Part shown: positions 16,723 through 26,319 of the stretch, piece by piece
Layout: every line of letters begins with the position of its first letter
Position numbering within the stretch: position 1 is the stretch's first letter
Source: Xanthobacter oligotrophicus
GTDB taxonomy: Bacteria > Pseudomonadota > Alphaproteobacteria > Rhizobiales > Xanthobacteraceae
Assembly (NCBI RefSeq): GCF_008364685.1
Contig: NZ_VTTL01000001.1
Coordinates: 186,001-250,000, forward strand
Length of the DNA: 64,000 bases
Direction of reading: 5' to 3'
Notes under the pieces: model-generated
The model's input: the letters and a program-made list of their open reading frames with translations, nothing else
The model's database searches: none
Told to the model about the DNA's origin: nothing
Made by a program: the position numbers and the translations under genes

Positions 16723-17427
16723 TCATGCCGCTGTAATAAGCTTGCCGGTCAGAAAGGCAGAGAACGTCTGTGCCGTCGGGAACTGCCGGCCGCACACCGC
16801 CGCTGGAGGAAAATCGTCGCCGCCAATGGTCCACCACCAGCTCCCGTAGAGCACCCCTGCCTGTGTATCGGCGGCGAGAAGCAAGTCCTGCATCCCGAGT
16901 GGGCCTTCGCCAGGAAGAAGCGCAGCCATGCCGCCACTTAGGATCGCGAGTTGGCCCCCCAGCGGCGACAGCCCCAACGGCGTCGCCTCCATGCTCACCG
17001 GCTCTGGCAGGCCAGCGAACGCCGCCATGACATCTGCGTAGACTGGGGTCTCAAGGGTCGCCAGGAGAAAAGTCTCCAGCGCCTCGAACCAGGCGTCCTG
17101 CGGATCGTCGTCTGGACGGGGGAACGCGCAGCTCGCTGGGGCGGTGGCGAATGCGACCAGGGGAAAGCTTCTTCCCACGCCATCGATCGCAGGCATGAGC
17201 GCGCCCAGCAACGCGCGGCCACAATGACCCGGCCCCAGACAGAAGCGCCAGATGGGCGCAGCGAAATAGGCTTTCTGCCAGTCCGGGCCAAGCTCCAGCC
17301 GGCTTGCGGCTAGAGCCCCATGCAACCACGGTTCGAATACGTCTAGGAAGCCGCGCGGCACGTTCTCCGCGATGAAATCCCGTTTGGCGAGAAGCTTGCC
17401 ATAGAGCGAACAGGTCATCGAGCTCAA
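16723..17427 (-). CDS. tagF: T6SS-associated protein TagF
   Basis: This 234-residue protein is of the TagF (DUF2094) family, a post-translational regulator of T6SS assembly in other bacteria. Family features are the N-terminal LYGKLLAKRDFIAENVPRGF, then WQKAYFAAPIWRFCLGPG and GVGRSFPLVAF. Its start overlaps the tssM stop by four bases, so it is the last gene of the minus-strand block tagH-tssK-tssL-tssM-tagF. In Pseudomonas and Agrobacterium TagF represses the system and threonine phosphorylation relieves this. A kinase and a phosphatase of that type lie at 49319-51906. Confidence 0.9.
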   Translation of the reverse strand: MSSMTCSLYGKLLAKRDFIAENVPRGFLDVFEPWLHGALAASRLELGPDWQKAYFAAPIWRFCLGPGHCGRALLGALMPAIDGVGRSFPLVAFATAPASCAFPRPDDDPQDAWFEALETFLLATLETPVYADVMAAFAGLPEPVSMEATPLGLSPLGGQLAILSGGMAALLPGEGPLGMQDLLLAADTQAGVLYGSWWWTIGGDDFPPAAVCGRQFPTAQTFSAFLTGKLITAA

Positions 17428-20400
17428 CGCAGTAGGCTGGTTGGACAGGTGAAGTCCCGCAGCGCCGGCATCACAAACGGGTTCGCTGCCGAAGACACGT
17501 TAACCTGGTAGCGGAATTCCCGGCCGCTCGAGGTCAGGCTCCAGATGGTGGCATTCGCTTGACGCACGAGCTTGCCTTGGTCCATCAGCCGGAACAACAC
17601 CCACGTGCCGCTACGCTCCATGAGTGTGAAACTCGACGCCGGATTGGCCGCGGAGGTGGCGACCAGCGCGACGCGGCCAATGCCAGAAGGATCCGGCCAC
17701 TGCACCAGCATCGGAACCGCAGGGCGCGCCGGCTGTGGCTGTGGCGGAGGAGCCCCGAAAAGGGCGGGCTGCGCCGGGGCGGCGAGCTGCGGCGATGGGA
17801 TATGGACGCCGTTCACATCGAGGGTCACGACCGTGTCCGCTGCGCTCGGCGTGAGCGCCAGCAGGGCGAAGCTGAAACCCGGCTGCTTGCCGCCCTGCGC
17901 GAAGAAAATGTCCCGGATCTGCGCCGCCCGCTGGAAATCGCGTAGAGCCGCGTTTGACAGAAGGGCTCCGACCTTGCTCTCCTGCCGCCACGTCCAGTCC
18001 GCCTTCCCGGTGTCGATAAGGGTGGCGAGTTCCTCCTTATAGAAGCGGTCCATGATCCCGTCGGGCGCGAATAGCCGGCCGAAATCAAGCGGCAATACAT
18101 CGCGATCCGACGTTCTAGTAAATGGATAACGGCCAGCAACAACCTGCTGACACGCCTGCGTCACGTTTTCCGCGAGGCTCTTCTGGAGATCGCCCACCAC
18201 CACCACCGCGACGTTGCCTTCCAAGTCGTCCGTTGCGGCGCGCAGCATCTCTCGAAAAGGGGGCGGAAACTGGCCGCTGAGCGAACGCAGGCCGCGGATG
18301 CTCTCGCGAGTGGACGCAGTCATCTGGTTAGACCGCCCCGGCTCGCTCAGTGCCCCCACGAGGCCATTGTAAGTGTCGCCGAACAGGCCCACGGCCCGGT
18401 CCACCGGACGCATACCGCCAGTGACTTCCACGGCAGCATAGAATGGACGAAAATAGTCCTCTATGGCGCGCCCGGCCGAGGCGTCGGTGGAGAAGACCAC
18501 CGCCGGCCGGCCAGCCGGAGCCGCCTTCTCCACGGCCTCGGCCGCGGGCTTGGGGAGACGCGACAGCTGGGTCTGAATGCGGATCTCTTCGAGGATCTGC
18601 TTCAGCGGAGAAGCAGCGGCGGACAAGGCTGAAAGCACGAGGTATTGCGGCTTGTCCTGGGTCAGCGGCTTGATTCGCAACAGGGAGAGCGCGTCCGACC
18701 AGGCCTTGATGAAATCCCGCGCGTAGAGCTTCAGGATGTCATCGGCCAGAGTGTCGAACTGCGCGCCCACCACCGGCTGCTGGCCCGCCTCGCCCAACAC
18801 CCAGCGGTCTTTCTCGAGCTGGTTCGCAATGTCAGGCAACGCGTCGATCAGACCCGCCTGGAACCCGGCATAGGTGTAAAAGCCGGGGATGCGAACCTGA
18901 TCCAGCGGAGCACCAGCGGTGGTGGTGAACACCGTCGCCATGTCGGTGCCGACCCGGGAGAGGTTCCATTCCTTGATCCGGCCACTGTGGGCGCGGGACC
19001 TCAGGATCTGGTAGGCCCGTTCGGCCACGTTCATGCGCACCAACGTCTGTCGGATATCCTGCACCAGCGGACCATTCAGCGCGATGGCCGCGCCGCCTCC
19101 GGTGTCGAGCGTGAGCATGGCGGCGATGTGGTCTGCCAGGGCCTGGCGCATCCCCGCCTTTTCGGGGCCCGGGTAGAGCCGCGTGGCAAAGTCCTGGCGC
19201 ATCCAGTCGAGGATGATGCCCTTGTCCACCGGCCCCTGGGCGCCGAGCATCAGATAGACCTTGAAGGCCTCGTAAAGGCTGTTGCGGTCGATGCCGGCCG
19301 CGTTGGCGCGGGCGCCGTCGAGCACTTCCTCAAGGCGGAACAGTAAGCGCGGACGCAGGAAGCGCTCTAGCGCGGCCCGATAGGTCACCTGCGCCGACGA
19401 CGTGAGCCGCTCGCGCTGCGACAGGCCGAAGCCTTCCGCGAGGGGCGCGGGCTCATCCTTGGAGGCATAGCCCGTCGGCATGCGGGCCAGATCCTCCAGC
19501 AGTGGCAGGATGCGCTCGAACTGGCGCTCGTCCACCAGCGTGCGGGCGAGCGCCGGCGCCGCCTGTGCTTTGTATTTATCCACCTCATCGACCGTGGTCG
19601 CGATGAGCCGCTCATTGCGGGTGAAACTCGTGGTCCACGCTGCCACCCCGGCTGCGGTGATGGCGGCCAGCGCCACATAGCCGCCAGTAGTCAGGAGGAA
19701 ACGACGGCGGACCGCGGCGCGGTCGGTGGAGACCCAGCCGGCTTCGCCGATGATGACCTTGCGGACCAGATCGTTCAGGAAATAGCTTTTGCCCCCACCG
19801 GAGAGGTAACCTTCCCCGACCGCCTGGGCCCCGAAGGACTGGGACAGCGACCCGATGATCCGGTCGATGGGCGTGCCCTGCTGGGTTCCGGACGTGAAGT
19901 AGAAGCCCCGAAGCGCGGCGTTGGCGTGATAGCGGGTCGGCTCGAAGATGCGCCCGAGGAAATTCACCACAGGCGGCTTCAGGGTGGAGACCTGGGCGGG
20001 AAAGCCGAAGATGCGCAGTCGGCCGGTGGGATCGTTCTCGCCCTGAAGGCGATCGGGCAAAAATTGCGTCAGCCGCTCCACCAGGGCATCGAACTCCTCG
20101 GGTACACGGCCCACCAGGTTTTCATTCTTCTTCGGGTTCTGGAAGGTGGCACCCCACACCATGCGACGCTGCAGCTCGCCGAGGTCGGCGAAGAATTCGG
20201 TGAAGCCAGCGATGAGGTCCATCTTGGTTAACAGGACATAGACCGGAAAGTCTATCTTCAGCCGCTCGTGCAGCTCCAGAAGCCGGCCGCGCACCGCCGC
20301 CGCATGGGCGGTGATCTCCGCATCGTCCAGGCTGACGAGATCCTCGATGGAGATGGCGACGATGACACCGTTGATGGGCTGCCGAGCCCGGCTCTTCTTC

Positions 20401-20984
20401 AGAAGGCCGAGGAAGGCGAACCAGCTCCTACGGTCGCTGATGGCGTTGGAATCCTGCGTGGTATAGCGGCCCGCCGTGTCGATGAGGACGGCGTCCTCCG
20501 TGAACCACCAGTCGCAGTAGCGCGTGCCGCCGACCCCCGCGATGGCGGCCGGTGTGCGCCCGGCTGCCAGGGGAAATGTGAGGCCACTGTTGATGAGCGC
20601 CGTCGTCTTGCCGGAGCCCGGCGGACCGATGATGACGTACCAGGGCAGATCATAGAGGACGTCGCCCTTGCCCCCGGCGGACCTGAGCGTGGCGAGGGCA
20701 TCCTTCATCCGGTCCTGGAGGACGGCGCTGTCGTCCTCGTCCTGAGCCTCGGTGATGGCCTCTCCGAGGGCGCGCGTCGCCTTCATCCGCTCCAGCGCAT
20801 AGTAAGCGGCATAACCCATGCCGGTAAGGCAGACAATCACGATGCCGGCAAGCCGCACCCCCTCATTCTCGAACGGGTGATACCCGCCCAAGGCCAGAAG
20901 CGGCGCCGCATACCAGATGACGGCCACCAGCGCGGCGACGCCAGCACCGATTGCCGCTAGGTTTAGCCAAAGGTTGCGCCCCAT
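17424..20984 (-). CDS. tssM: T6SS membrane complex protein TssM (IcmF)
   Basis: This 1,186-residue inner-membrane protein forms the T6SS trans-envelope complex with TssL. Two N-terminal membrane segments (residues ~9-60) are followed by a P-loop NTPase-like domain with Walker A IIGPPGSGKTTALIN near residue 118. A third membrane segment lies near residue 435 (FLLTTGGYVALAAITAAGV). The large periplasmic IcmF-related part and the C-terminal beta domain follow. The Walker motif is complete, while some TssM proteins have lost it. The length is typical. Normally TssM binds the outer-membrane lipoprotein TssJ, but no tssJ is seen here. Confidence 0.96.
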   Translation of the reverse strand: MGRNLWLNLAAIGAGVAALVAVIWYAAPLLALGGYHPFENEGVRLAGIVIVCLTGMGYAAYYALERMKATRALGEAITEAQDEDDSAVLQDRMKDALATLRSAGGKGDVLYDLPWYVIIGPPGSGKTTALINSGLTFPLAAGRTPAAIAGVGGTRYCDWWFTEDAVLIDTAGRYTTQDSNAISDRRSWFAFLGLLKKSRARQPINGVIVAISIEDLVSLDDAEITAHAAAVRGRLLELHERLKIDFPVYVLLTKMDLIAGFTEFFADLGELQRRMVWGATFQNPKKNENLVGRVPEEFDALVERLTQFLPDRLQGENDPTGRLRIFGFPAQVSTLKPPVVNFLGRIFEPTRYHANAALRGFYFTSGTQQGTPIDRIIGSLSQSFGAQAVGEGYLSGGGKSYFLNDLVRKVIIGEAGWVSTDRAAVRRRFLLTTGGYVALAAITAAGVAAWTTSFTRNERLIATTVDEVDKYKAQAAPALARTLVDERQFERILPLLEDLARMPTGYASKDEPAPLAEGFGLSQRERLTSSAQVTYRAALERFLRPRLLFRLEEVLDGARANAAGIDRNSLYEAFKVYLMLGAQGPVDKGIILDWMRQDFATRLYPGPEKAGMRQALADHIAAMLTLDTGGGAAIALNGPLVQDIRQTLVRMNVAERAYQILRSRAHSGRIKEWNLSRVGTDMATVFTTTAGAPLDQVRIPGFYTYAGFQAGLIDALPDIANQLEKDRWVLGEAGQQPVVGAQFDTLADDILKLYARDFIKAWSDALSLLRIKPLTQDKPQYLVLSALSAAASPLKQILEEIRIQTQLSRLPKPAAEAVEKAAPAGRPAVVFSTDASAGRAIEDYFRPFYAAVEVTGGMRPVDRAVGLFGDTYNGLVGALSEPGRSNQMTASTRESIRGLRSLSGQFPPPFREMLRAATDDLEGNVAVVVVGDLQKSLAENVTQACQQVVAGRYPFTRTSDRDVLPLDFGRLFAPDGIMDRFYKEELATLIDTGKADWTWRQESKVGALLSNAALRDFQRAAQIRDIFFAQGGKQPGFSFALLALTPSAADTVVTLDVNGVHIPSPQLAAPAQPALFGAPPPQPQPARPAVPMLVQWPDPSGIGRVALVATSAANPASSFTLMERSGTWVLFRLMDQGKLVRQANATIWSLTSSGREFRYQVNVSSAANPFVMPALRDFTCPTSLLR

Positions 20985-21019
20985 ATCCGCTCCTGCCTAT
21001 CCCGTCGGTTAGTCCCGCC

Positions 21020-22483
21020 TCAATCGGCCCGGTCGATCCAGATCTCCACCCTCCGATTCCGCGCCATGTTCTGGGACGTGGTGTTGGGCGCCACCGGCTC
21101 GTCCTCGCCGCGCCCCTCTGAAACGAGCCGGCCGGGATCGGAAAGGTGCGGCTTCAGGTCGCCCGCCACCGCCCTGGCACGCGCCACCGACAGCTCGAAG
21201 TTCGACTTGAAGCGACCGCTGGACACCGGCTCGTCGTCCGTATGGCCGACGATCCGGATGGGCCCAGGCTCCTTTTCCAGCATGCCGGCGAGCTTGGCTG
21301 CGACAGCCGCGAACTGGGGACGCACCTGCGCCTTGCCTGAATCGAAGAGCAGCCCGTTGGCGACGCGGATCACGATGCGGGAACCCACCGCGTCGGCAGA
21401 CACCTCGCCTGCGGCGATCTCCGGCGCCATCTGGGCGCGGATGCGCTCAAGCTGGGTGGGCTGGCGCGACGGGGATGGTGGAGGAAACGGTGGTGGCGGT
21501 GGCGGAGGGGGCGTCGGGACGCGCCGGTACAACGCCATCTCCACCGGCGGGTGCAACCCGGTCATTTCGTGCGCGGCCACCTCCGCGTCACCGGACAAAA
21601 GCGACCAATAAGTGAGATAGAGCGCGGCGAGACCTGCCGCCACCAGCGCGCCCACCACCCAGAACGGCACCCGCGCCTGGCCTTGGCGCGAGCGGATGTC
21701 GAGCCCGACCCAGCGGGGCGACAATTCCTCGGGCGTGCGCGCGCGCACGCTCTTCATGACCTCATAGGTGCGCCGTTGCAGCCCCTGCAGCGTCGCTTGC
21801 CCGTTGGGCGTGGTGCGATGCATGCCCTGAAAGCCGAGGGCCAGGGAGACATGGAGCAGTTCGAGCAGATCCCCATTGTGCGTCGGATCGGCGATGGCCT
21901 TCTCCAGTTCCTGGAAAAAGCGCACGCCGCCGATGCGCTCACCGAAGAAACGGCTCAGCATGGAATACTGTGCCCAGACGTGCTGATCCTCGTTGGGGAT
22001 GTGCTGCACGATGTCGTCGGCGGTGGCACATAGGATATACTTCGCCGCATTTACCTGGGGTTCGGGCAATCCCGCGCGGCGCACCTCTGCGTCGAAGGCG
22101 GTGATGGTGTCGGCGGCGTGCTGCATCAATTCGGCGAAGGACGCCCGCATCAAAGCAATGCGCAGGCGGCCGAGCAGCAGCAGCAGGGGACCCGCGGCCC
22201 GCATGATCTGGTTCTGGTGCGGCAGCGTCATCTGCGCCCGCTCCAGCAGTGCGGGGCGTGGAAAGGCCGACGCCGGCGCCGCGTCGCCGCCGGGCACCCC
22301 CCAGGTGTCTCGGGGATTCGGCGACAGCGGTGCCGCCACCTGCGGCGCCGTCGGGGCCGGCCCCGTGCCCGGACCGCCGGCAGGAGCCGGATAGGGAGGC
22401 TGCGGGGTGGTGGGCCGCCGTCCCCCCGGATTCGGCCGGAAGACAGTCCGATCCTGACGATCGTCGAACGGGTCGTCGCTCAT
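21020..22483 (-). CDS. tssL: T6SS membrane protein TssL with OmpA domain
   Basis: This 487-residue DotU/IcmH-family protein is of the extended type. Residues ~1-70 are a proline-rich cytoplasmic tail. The helical DotU domain follows (AAKYILCATADDIVQHIPNE and later LLELLHVSLALGFQGMHR). One membrane segment (VPFWVVGALVAAGLAALYLT) precedes a proline-run linker and a C-terminal OmpA-like peptidoglycan-binding domain (PIRIVGHTDDEPVSSGRFKS). The OmpA part should anchor the complex to the cell wall, which may help in the absence of TssJ. I use the ATG at 22483, which overlaps the tssK stop, rather than the upstream in-frame ATG. Confidence 0.95.
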   Translation of the reverse strand: MSDDPFDDRQDRTVFRPNPGGRRPTTPQPPYPAPAGGPGTGPAPTAPQVAAPLSPNPRDTWGVPGGDAAPASAFPRPALLERAQMTLPHQNQIMRAAGPLLLLLGRLRIALMRASFAELMQHAADTITAFDAEVRRAGLPEPQVNAAKYILCATADDIVQHIPNEDQHVWAQYSMLSRFFGERIGGVRFFQELEKAIADPTHNGDLLELLHVSLALGFQGMHRTTPNGQATLQGLQRRTYEVMKSVRARTPEELSPRWVGLDIRSRQGQARVPFWVVGALVAAGLAALYLTYWSLLSGDAEVAAHEMTGLHPPVEMALYRRVPTPPPPPPPPFPPPSPSRQPTQLERIRAQMAPEIAAGEVSADAVGSRIVIRVANGLLFDSGKAQVRPQFAAVAAKLAGMLEKEPGPIRIVGHTDDEPVSSGRFKSNFELSVARARAVAGDLKPHLSDPGRLVSEGRGEDEPVAPNTTSQNMARNRRVEIWIDRAD

Positions 22484-23817
22484 CGCCGATCCTCGAGCAC
22501 GGCCCACAGTTCAAGCGATAGGCCTGGCCAGTCGCCCGAAAAATGCATGCCGATGGAGGTGGCCGTGCTGAAATCGCCCCAGAGGGGAGACGTCTTGTCC
22601 AGGTAGAAATAGACGTGGTCGGTCAGCGTACGGATCTGGGTCGGCGGCGTCGGCAGATGCACCAGCGGCACGCCCGGAAGATGTGCGTTGACGATTTCGT
22701 TCATCTTGGAGTTGGGGCCGACCTTGAACAGGTGCGGGAACTGGAGCTGGATGTCGCCGAGAGGCCGGTCGGCCGCCACTTCGAGCACGAAGGTGGCGTT
22801 GCGGAACAGCGACCGGTCGCGGATGACCGAGATGAACGCATTGGCGGCCCGCTCGATGATCTCGAGGCGGATCGCCCGCCGCCCCAGCCGGGCGCTGAGA
22901 TAGTCCTGGATGTCCCGAACCACCGGCGCGAACACACCTTCGAGGTCGTCGTGATCGTAGACGGGATAGCTTCGCGCCCGGCGGTCGGGGGCGGCGAAGG
23001 TGGCGAGTTCGCCGGCGAGGCGGAGCATCTCCTCGTACAGGCGCTCGGGATGCACGTAGGCCGAGCCTCGCAGGTGGCGGAACACCGGTATGGTTCGGTT
23101 AAGAAGTTGCAGGATTAGGTAGTCCACATTCTGCAGGCCGCCGCCCGAGGTCGGATCCGCAGCATAACGCGCCAACTCCTCAAGCTTGGTGTCGATCCAG
23201 CCCACCACCCGATCCTCCCAGCCCTGGACCACCGGGCTCGCGGTGGTGACGAGCAGCGGCGGGACATATTTCTCATCGAGCAGCACGGTGCGGTCGCGTA
23301 CCTCAAGGATACGGGCCACGCCGAGGTTGACATATCCGGGCTTTGGCGCGCGGCGCAGGTCCAGGGCCAGTCTCAGGTGCGCGACGTCGATGGTTTCCTC
23401 CTGCCTGAGGTCCGAGGTGGAATCGATGAAGATCTCCGGCGCCGCATAGAAGCGGGAGGCGCTTTCCCGCTCGCGCCAGTCCACCTCCCGGGTGTTCACC
23501 GCCTCAAGCGGCAGGGTAAGCCACACGATCTGCTTGGCGGCACCGGCCGGAATGTCGATAGGCTCCGGAGCGGGCGTCTGATCCGGCAGGTCGAACGGTG
23601 TGCCGTCCGGCATCACCCCCGCCGCGCGGCGCAGTCCGAAGCGGGACTGCTCGGCCAGGTCACGGTCAATCTCAAGCGCGGCAAAGCCCCACGGATAAGG
23701 CGTGACCCGCCGCACGCGGGCCTCCAGCAACTCTTCCACATAGCGGTCGGACTGCTGGAAATGCTGCGGCTTGAGGAAGAGGCCCTCCGACCACAAAACC
23801 TTGCTGTGCCAGGACAT
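22480..23817 (-). CDS. tssK: T6SS baseplate protein TssK
   Basis: This 445-residue TssK forms trimers that link the T6SS baseplate to the membrane complex. The family start MSWHSKVLWSEGLFLKPQHF sits right at the ATG at 23817, and conserved segments PYPWGFAALEID and GVPLVHLPTPP follow. The frame is open another 263 codons upstream, but that part overlaps the FHA gene in another frame and is not real. The length is normal. The stop overlaps the tssL start. Confidence 0.96.
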   Translation of the reverse strand: MSWHSKVLWSEGLFLKPQHFQQSDRYVEELLEARVRRVTPYPWGFAALEIDRDLAEQSRFGLRRAAGVMPDGTPFDLPDQTPAPEPIDIPAGAAKQIVWLTLPLEAVNTREVDWRERESASRFYAAPEIFIDSTSDLRQEETIDVAHLRLALDLRRAPKPGYVNLGVARILEVRDRTVLLDEKYVPPLLVTTASPVVQGWEDRVVGWIDTKLEELARYAADPTSGGGLQNVDYLILQLLNRTIPVFRHLRGSAYVHPERLYEEMLRLAGELATFAAPDRRARSYPVYDHDDLEGVFAPVVRDIQDYLSARLGRRAIRLEIIERAANAFISVIRDRSLFRNATFVLEVAADRPLGDIQLQFPHLFKVGPNSKMNEIVNAHLPGVPLVHLPTPPTQIRTLTDHVYFYLDKTSPLWGDFSTATSIGMHFSGDWPGLSLELWAVLEDRR

Positions 23818-23855
23818 CGTCGGTTCCCGTAGGTACGCGTTGGCGGAGCCTCGTG

Positions 23856-25187
23856 CTATCTTTGAACGCGATCGCGTTCTCCGAGTCTGTCGTAACATTC
23901 GGAGAAATAATGCAGGAACAAACCTACAATTCCCTCCTCGCTGTACTGGGATTTTGCCCGCCAGGTCGCGGCATAGTGGTCCCACAGCCGGCTCTTGCGG
24001 GAGGACAGGAGCGCGGAGACCCCCTTTTCCGCGCCGCACGCGGCATCGATGACGGCGGGGTCGAGATCCTCCACCAGCTTCGCCAGCGCCTGCTGCATGG
24101 CAGTGAACACGCGCAACTGGTGATTGCCGATGTCCTCGAAGCCGCGCGTGAAGGCCGTCGGGCCGTTCAGGTAGCTGCGGGTCGGTGGCCCGAATGCAAT
24201 ACGCAGCGAGTCCTCGACGCTTGGAGAGAATTTGAACGGATTGTTGTCCACCGCCGCGATGGTCGTGTGCTCCGTGCTGCGGATGGTGCGCTTGACGCTG
24301 GAGCGGGCTGACAACAAACGCATCATGTGCTCGGCGACGATGCGTAGCGTAGCGCCCACCTCCTCCAGCACCTTGATGCTGTCCCGGCGGGTGAAAGCCT
24401 CTACCGGTACCCCTGCGCCCCGCGCCAGCGCCACCATGGCTTCGCCAGGAGTCGGCGCGGTAGCCGCGCTCGCGCCGTGGGGTATCGGGCTTGACGGGGG
24501 CGGCTGGCACGGAGCCGGCGTGGGGGAATGTGCACTTTCTTCGCCGGCACTTCGGAGCAATGCTGGGGCAGGAGGGCGAGGCGGAGCCGGTTCGGACAAG
24601 GCCCACGCGCCGGTCGGCGAGGAATCCACCCAGATTGAGCGCTTCGGTGGTTCCGCTATGGACCGCGGCTCGGCCTGCGGCGGCGGGTCAGCACGGACCG
24701 GAATATCCACAGCCCAATCGAGGAAGTCGGGCTGGCGTGCCCGATTCGACGAGGCTGGCACGATCTCGCTGCGGCTGGCGGGCGGCGCAGCCCCTTCCGA
24801 CTCCCAGATGCCGGCCCCGTCCGCTGGACTTGGTACCGGCGCCGGCGGGTGGAGCAGGCGATCCGCCTGATCGACCTCTGCCACGACGATGTAGTTGCCG
24901 ATGAGAATACGGTCACCGTTGGACAGCGGGTGCGGACCGTGCATGCGCCGGTCGCTGTTGTTCAGGAAGGTGCCGTTGGTGGACACGTCATAAAGAACGT
25001 AGCCGCCATCTTGGAACCGCACCTCGCAATGCTTGCTGGAGATGTAACGGGTGGGATCGGGCAGAGTCCAGTCGAGATAGCTGTCACGGCCGATGTCGAA
25101 GCCGCGCGCACCTGTCACGGTGTAGGAGAGCGCCCCCCCGTCCGGAAGCGAAGTGAAATTCTCGATTCTGAGGGTGAGCGCCGCCAT
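23856..25187 (-). CDS. tagH: T6SS-associated FHA protein TagH/Fha
   Basis: This 443-residue protein has an N-terminal forkhead-associated domain that binds phosphothreonine (residues ~1-105: GFDIGRDSYLDWTLPDP, RYISSKHCEVRF, DVSTNGTFLNN, with the key Arg, Ser, His and Asn). A proline/alanine-rich linker follows, then the C-terminal TagH-specific helical domain (~residues 250-430). In other bacteria Fha is phosphorylated or bound by the PpkA kinase and triggers T6SS assembly. It is the first gene of the minus-strand block, and a 512-base intergenic region separates it from the PAAR gene, so this region should hold the promoter. Confidence 0.93.
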   Translation of the reverse strand: MAALTLRIENFTSLPDGGALSYTVTGARGFDIGRDSYLDWTLPDPTRYISSKHCEVRFQDGGYVLYDVSTNGTFLNNSDRRMHGPHPLSNGDRILIGNYIVVAEVDQADRLLHPPAPVPSPADGAGIWESEGAAPPASRSEIVPASSNRARQPDFLDWAVDIPVRADPPPQAEPRSIAEPPKRSIWVDSSPTGAWALSEPAPPRPPAPALLRSAGEESAHSPTPAPCQPPPSSPIPHGASAATAPTPGEAMVALARGAGVPVEAFTRRDSIKVLEEVGATLRIVAEHMMRLLSARSSVKRTIRSTEHTTIAAVDNNPFKFSPSVEDSLRIAFGPPTRSYLNGPTAFTRGFEDIGNHQLRVFTAMQQALAKLVEDLDPAVIDAACGAEKGVSALLSSRKSRLWDHYAATWRAKSQYSEEGIVGLFLHYFSECYDRLGERDRVQR

Positions 25188-25699
25188 CTCTACCTTCCTC
25201 GATACTTGAATGGCTACTTTTCAATTGTAACAGATGATTCCGCTCTTCTCCGTTGGCCAAACTCTGGCATGTTGTAACGCAACATTGTGAGGATTGAACA
25301 ATGCGAAATTTCGAATATCCGCCGACTGGCGGAATCAAGGCTCATTCTCACTTGGTATTGTCTGACGTCGTCCACCATGGAGCGGAGCAGGATGGCGACT
25401 GGCGCCTTGTGTGAATAACGTGGTCATTACGGCCGGCGATAGGGTCGCCGGAATGCGGTTCAAAGTGCCTTGGGCGCTCGATTTAAATAAATCAGGCCCA
25501 CCCTCCCTGTTCAAGTGAGATGCGGACTGGCCTCCCATGATGGCTTATACCAACAGCCTCGGTCTTTGACCGATACAGATAGCATATTACTTTGGCGCAG
25601 CGCGGGCTTATACCAATAACGAATGTGTCAACATTATGGGCCATTGGGCTTAAGCTCGGCGGAACCAGATGAAGGGTGAGCCGTGAAGGAGATGATCGA
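25188..25699. promoter_or_regulatory. Divergent intergenic region tagH / PAAR
   Basis: This gene-free region of 512 bases lies between divergently read T6SS genes and is more AT-rich than its surroundings. It should carry the promoters of the tagH block and of the PAAR gene. It holds a 12-base direct repeat described separately. I found no good sigma-54 site: TGGCATGTTGTAAC near 25266 fits only part of the consensus. Confidence 0.55.
25542..25616 (+). promoter_or_regulatory. 12-bp direct repeat, 63 bp apart, upstream of PAAR
   Basis: GGCTTATACCAA occurs at 25542-25553 and again, identically, at 25605-25616. The 63-base period equals six turns of B-DNA, so a protein bound at both copies would sit on the same face. 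The repeats lie 84 and 147 bases upstream of the PAAR start. A regulator-binding role is inferred. Confidence 0.4.
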
Positions 25700-26200
25700 G
25701 TGCCGAAAGGTCCCGCCGCCCGCATCCTCGACCTGGTTGCTCACCCAATTCCCGGGATGCTAACGCCCGGACCTGGTAGCGTAGATGTAATCATTGGCGG
25801 CAAACCGGCTTGGCGTGGCGTCCTGGCGGCCGGAGCGGCGGCTATTCAGGCGGCGAAGTCAACGTCCGATGCGACGATCACGGCGGCGGAGACGGCGACG
25901 CTCGCCGTCGCCGGAACGCCGGGCTTTGCGGCCGCCAAAGCCGCTGAGGAGGCCACCAAGGCGGCAGCCGCCGCCAGCATGGGATCCATGATCTCGGGCA
26001 TTGCCGGGGGCGCCGATATTCACGCCTGCACGACTCCGCTGCCGCTCCCACCCCACGGGCCGGGCGTCGTCGTCGACGGTTCGCCGACTGTGCTCATCAA
26101 CGGGCTCGCGGCCTGCCGTCAGGGCGACACCATCATCGAACCCGTGGGCCCGCCCGACAAAATCGTCCTCGGCTGCCCAACTGTCATCATTGGCGATTGA
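25700..26200 (+). CDS. PAAR-domain spike tip protein
   Basis: This PAAR protein (166 residues from the GTG at 25700, or 174 from the ATG at 25676) caps the VgrG spike and sharpens it for T6SS firing. The first PAAR part (PAARILDLVAHPIPGMLTPG then VDVIIGGKPAW) and the last part (VVVDGSPTVLINGLAACRQG then VLGCPTVIIGD) flank an alanine-rich helical insertion of about 65 residues (IQAAKSTSDATITAAETATL and on). It has no toxin extension, so it may serve as a carrier for a separate effector. It converges with the DUF6931-like gene. Confidence 0.9.
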   Translation: MPKGPAARILDLVAHPIPGMLTPGPGSVDVIIGGKPAWRGVLAAGAAAIQAAKSTSDATITAAETATLAVAGTPGFAAAKAAEEATKAAAAASMGSMISGIAGGADIHACTTPLPLPPHGPGVVVDGSPTVLINGLAACRQGDTIIEPVGPPDKIVLGCPTVIIGD

Positions 26201-26319
26201 GTCCTCGGAGCGGTTTCCTTGAAGCCGGATCATCGCGGTCATACAGCCTGCAACATCCCCGAACTCTTGACGACGAGCAGCCCCACCCGACGCGAGCCTG
26301 CCTTCGCGGACTGCAGCGA

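Noticed and set aside
25255-25280. Sigma-54 promoter for the T6SS
   Set aside because: TGGCATGTTGTAAC lacks the TTGC element at the right spacing, so I do not call it.
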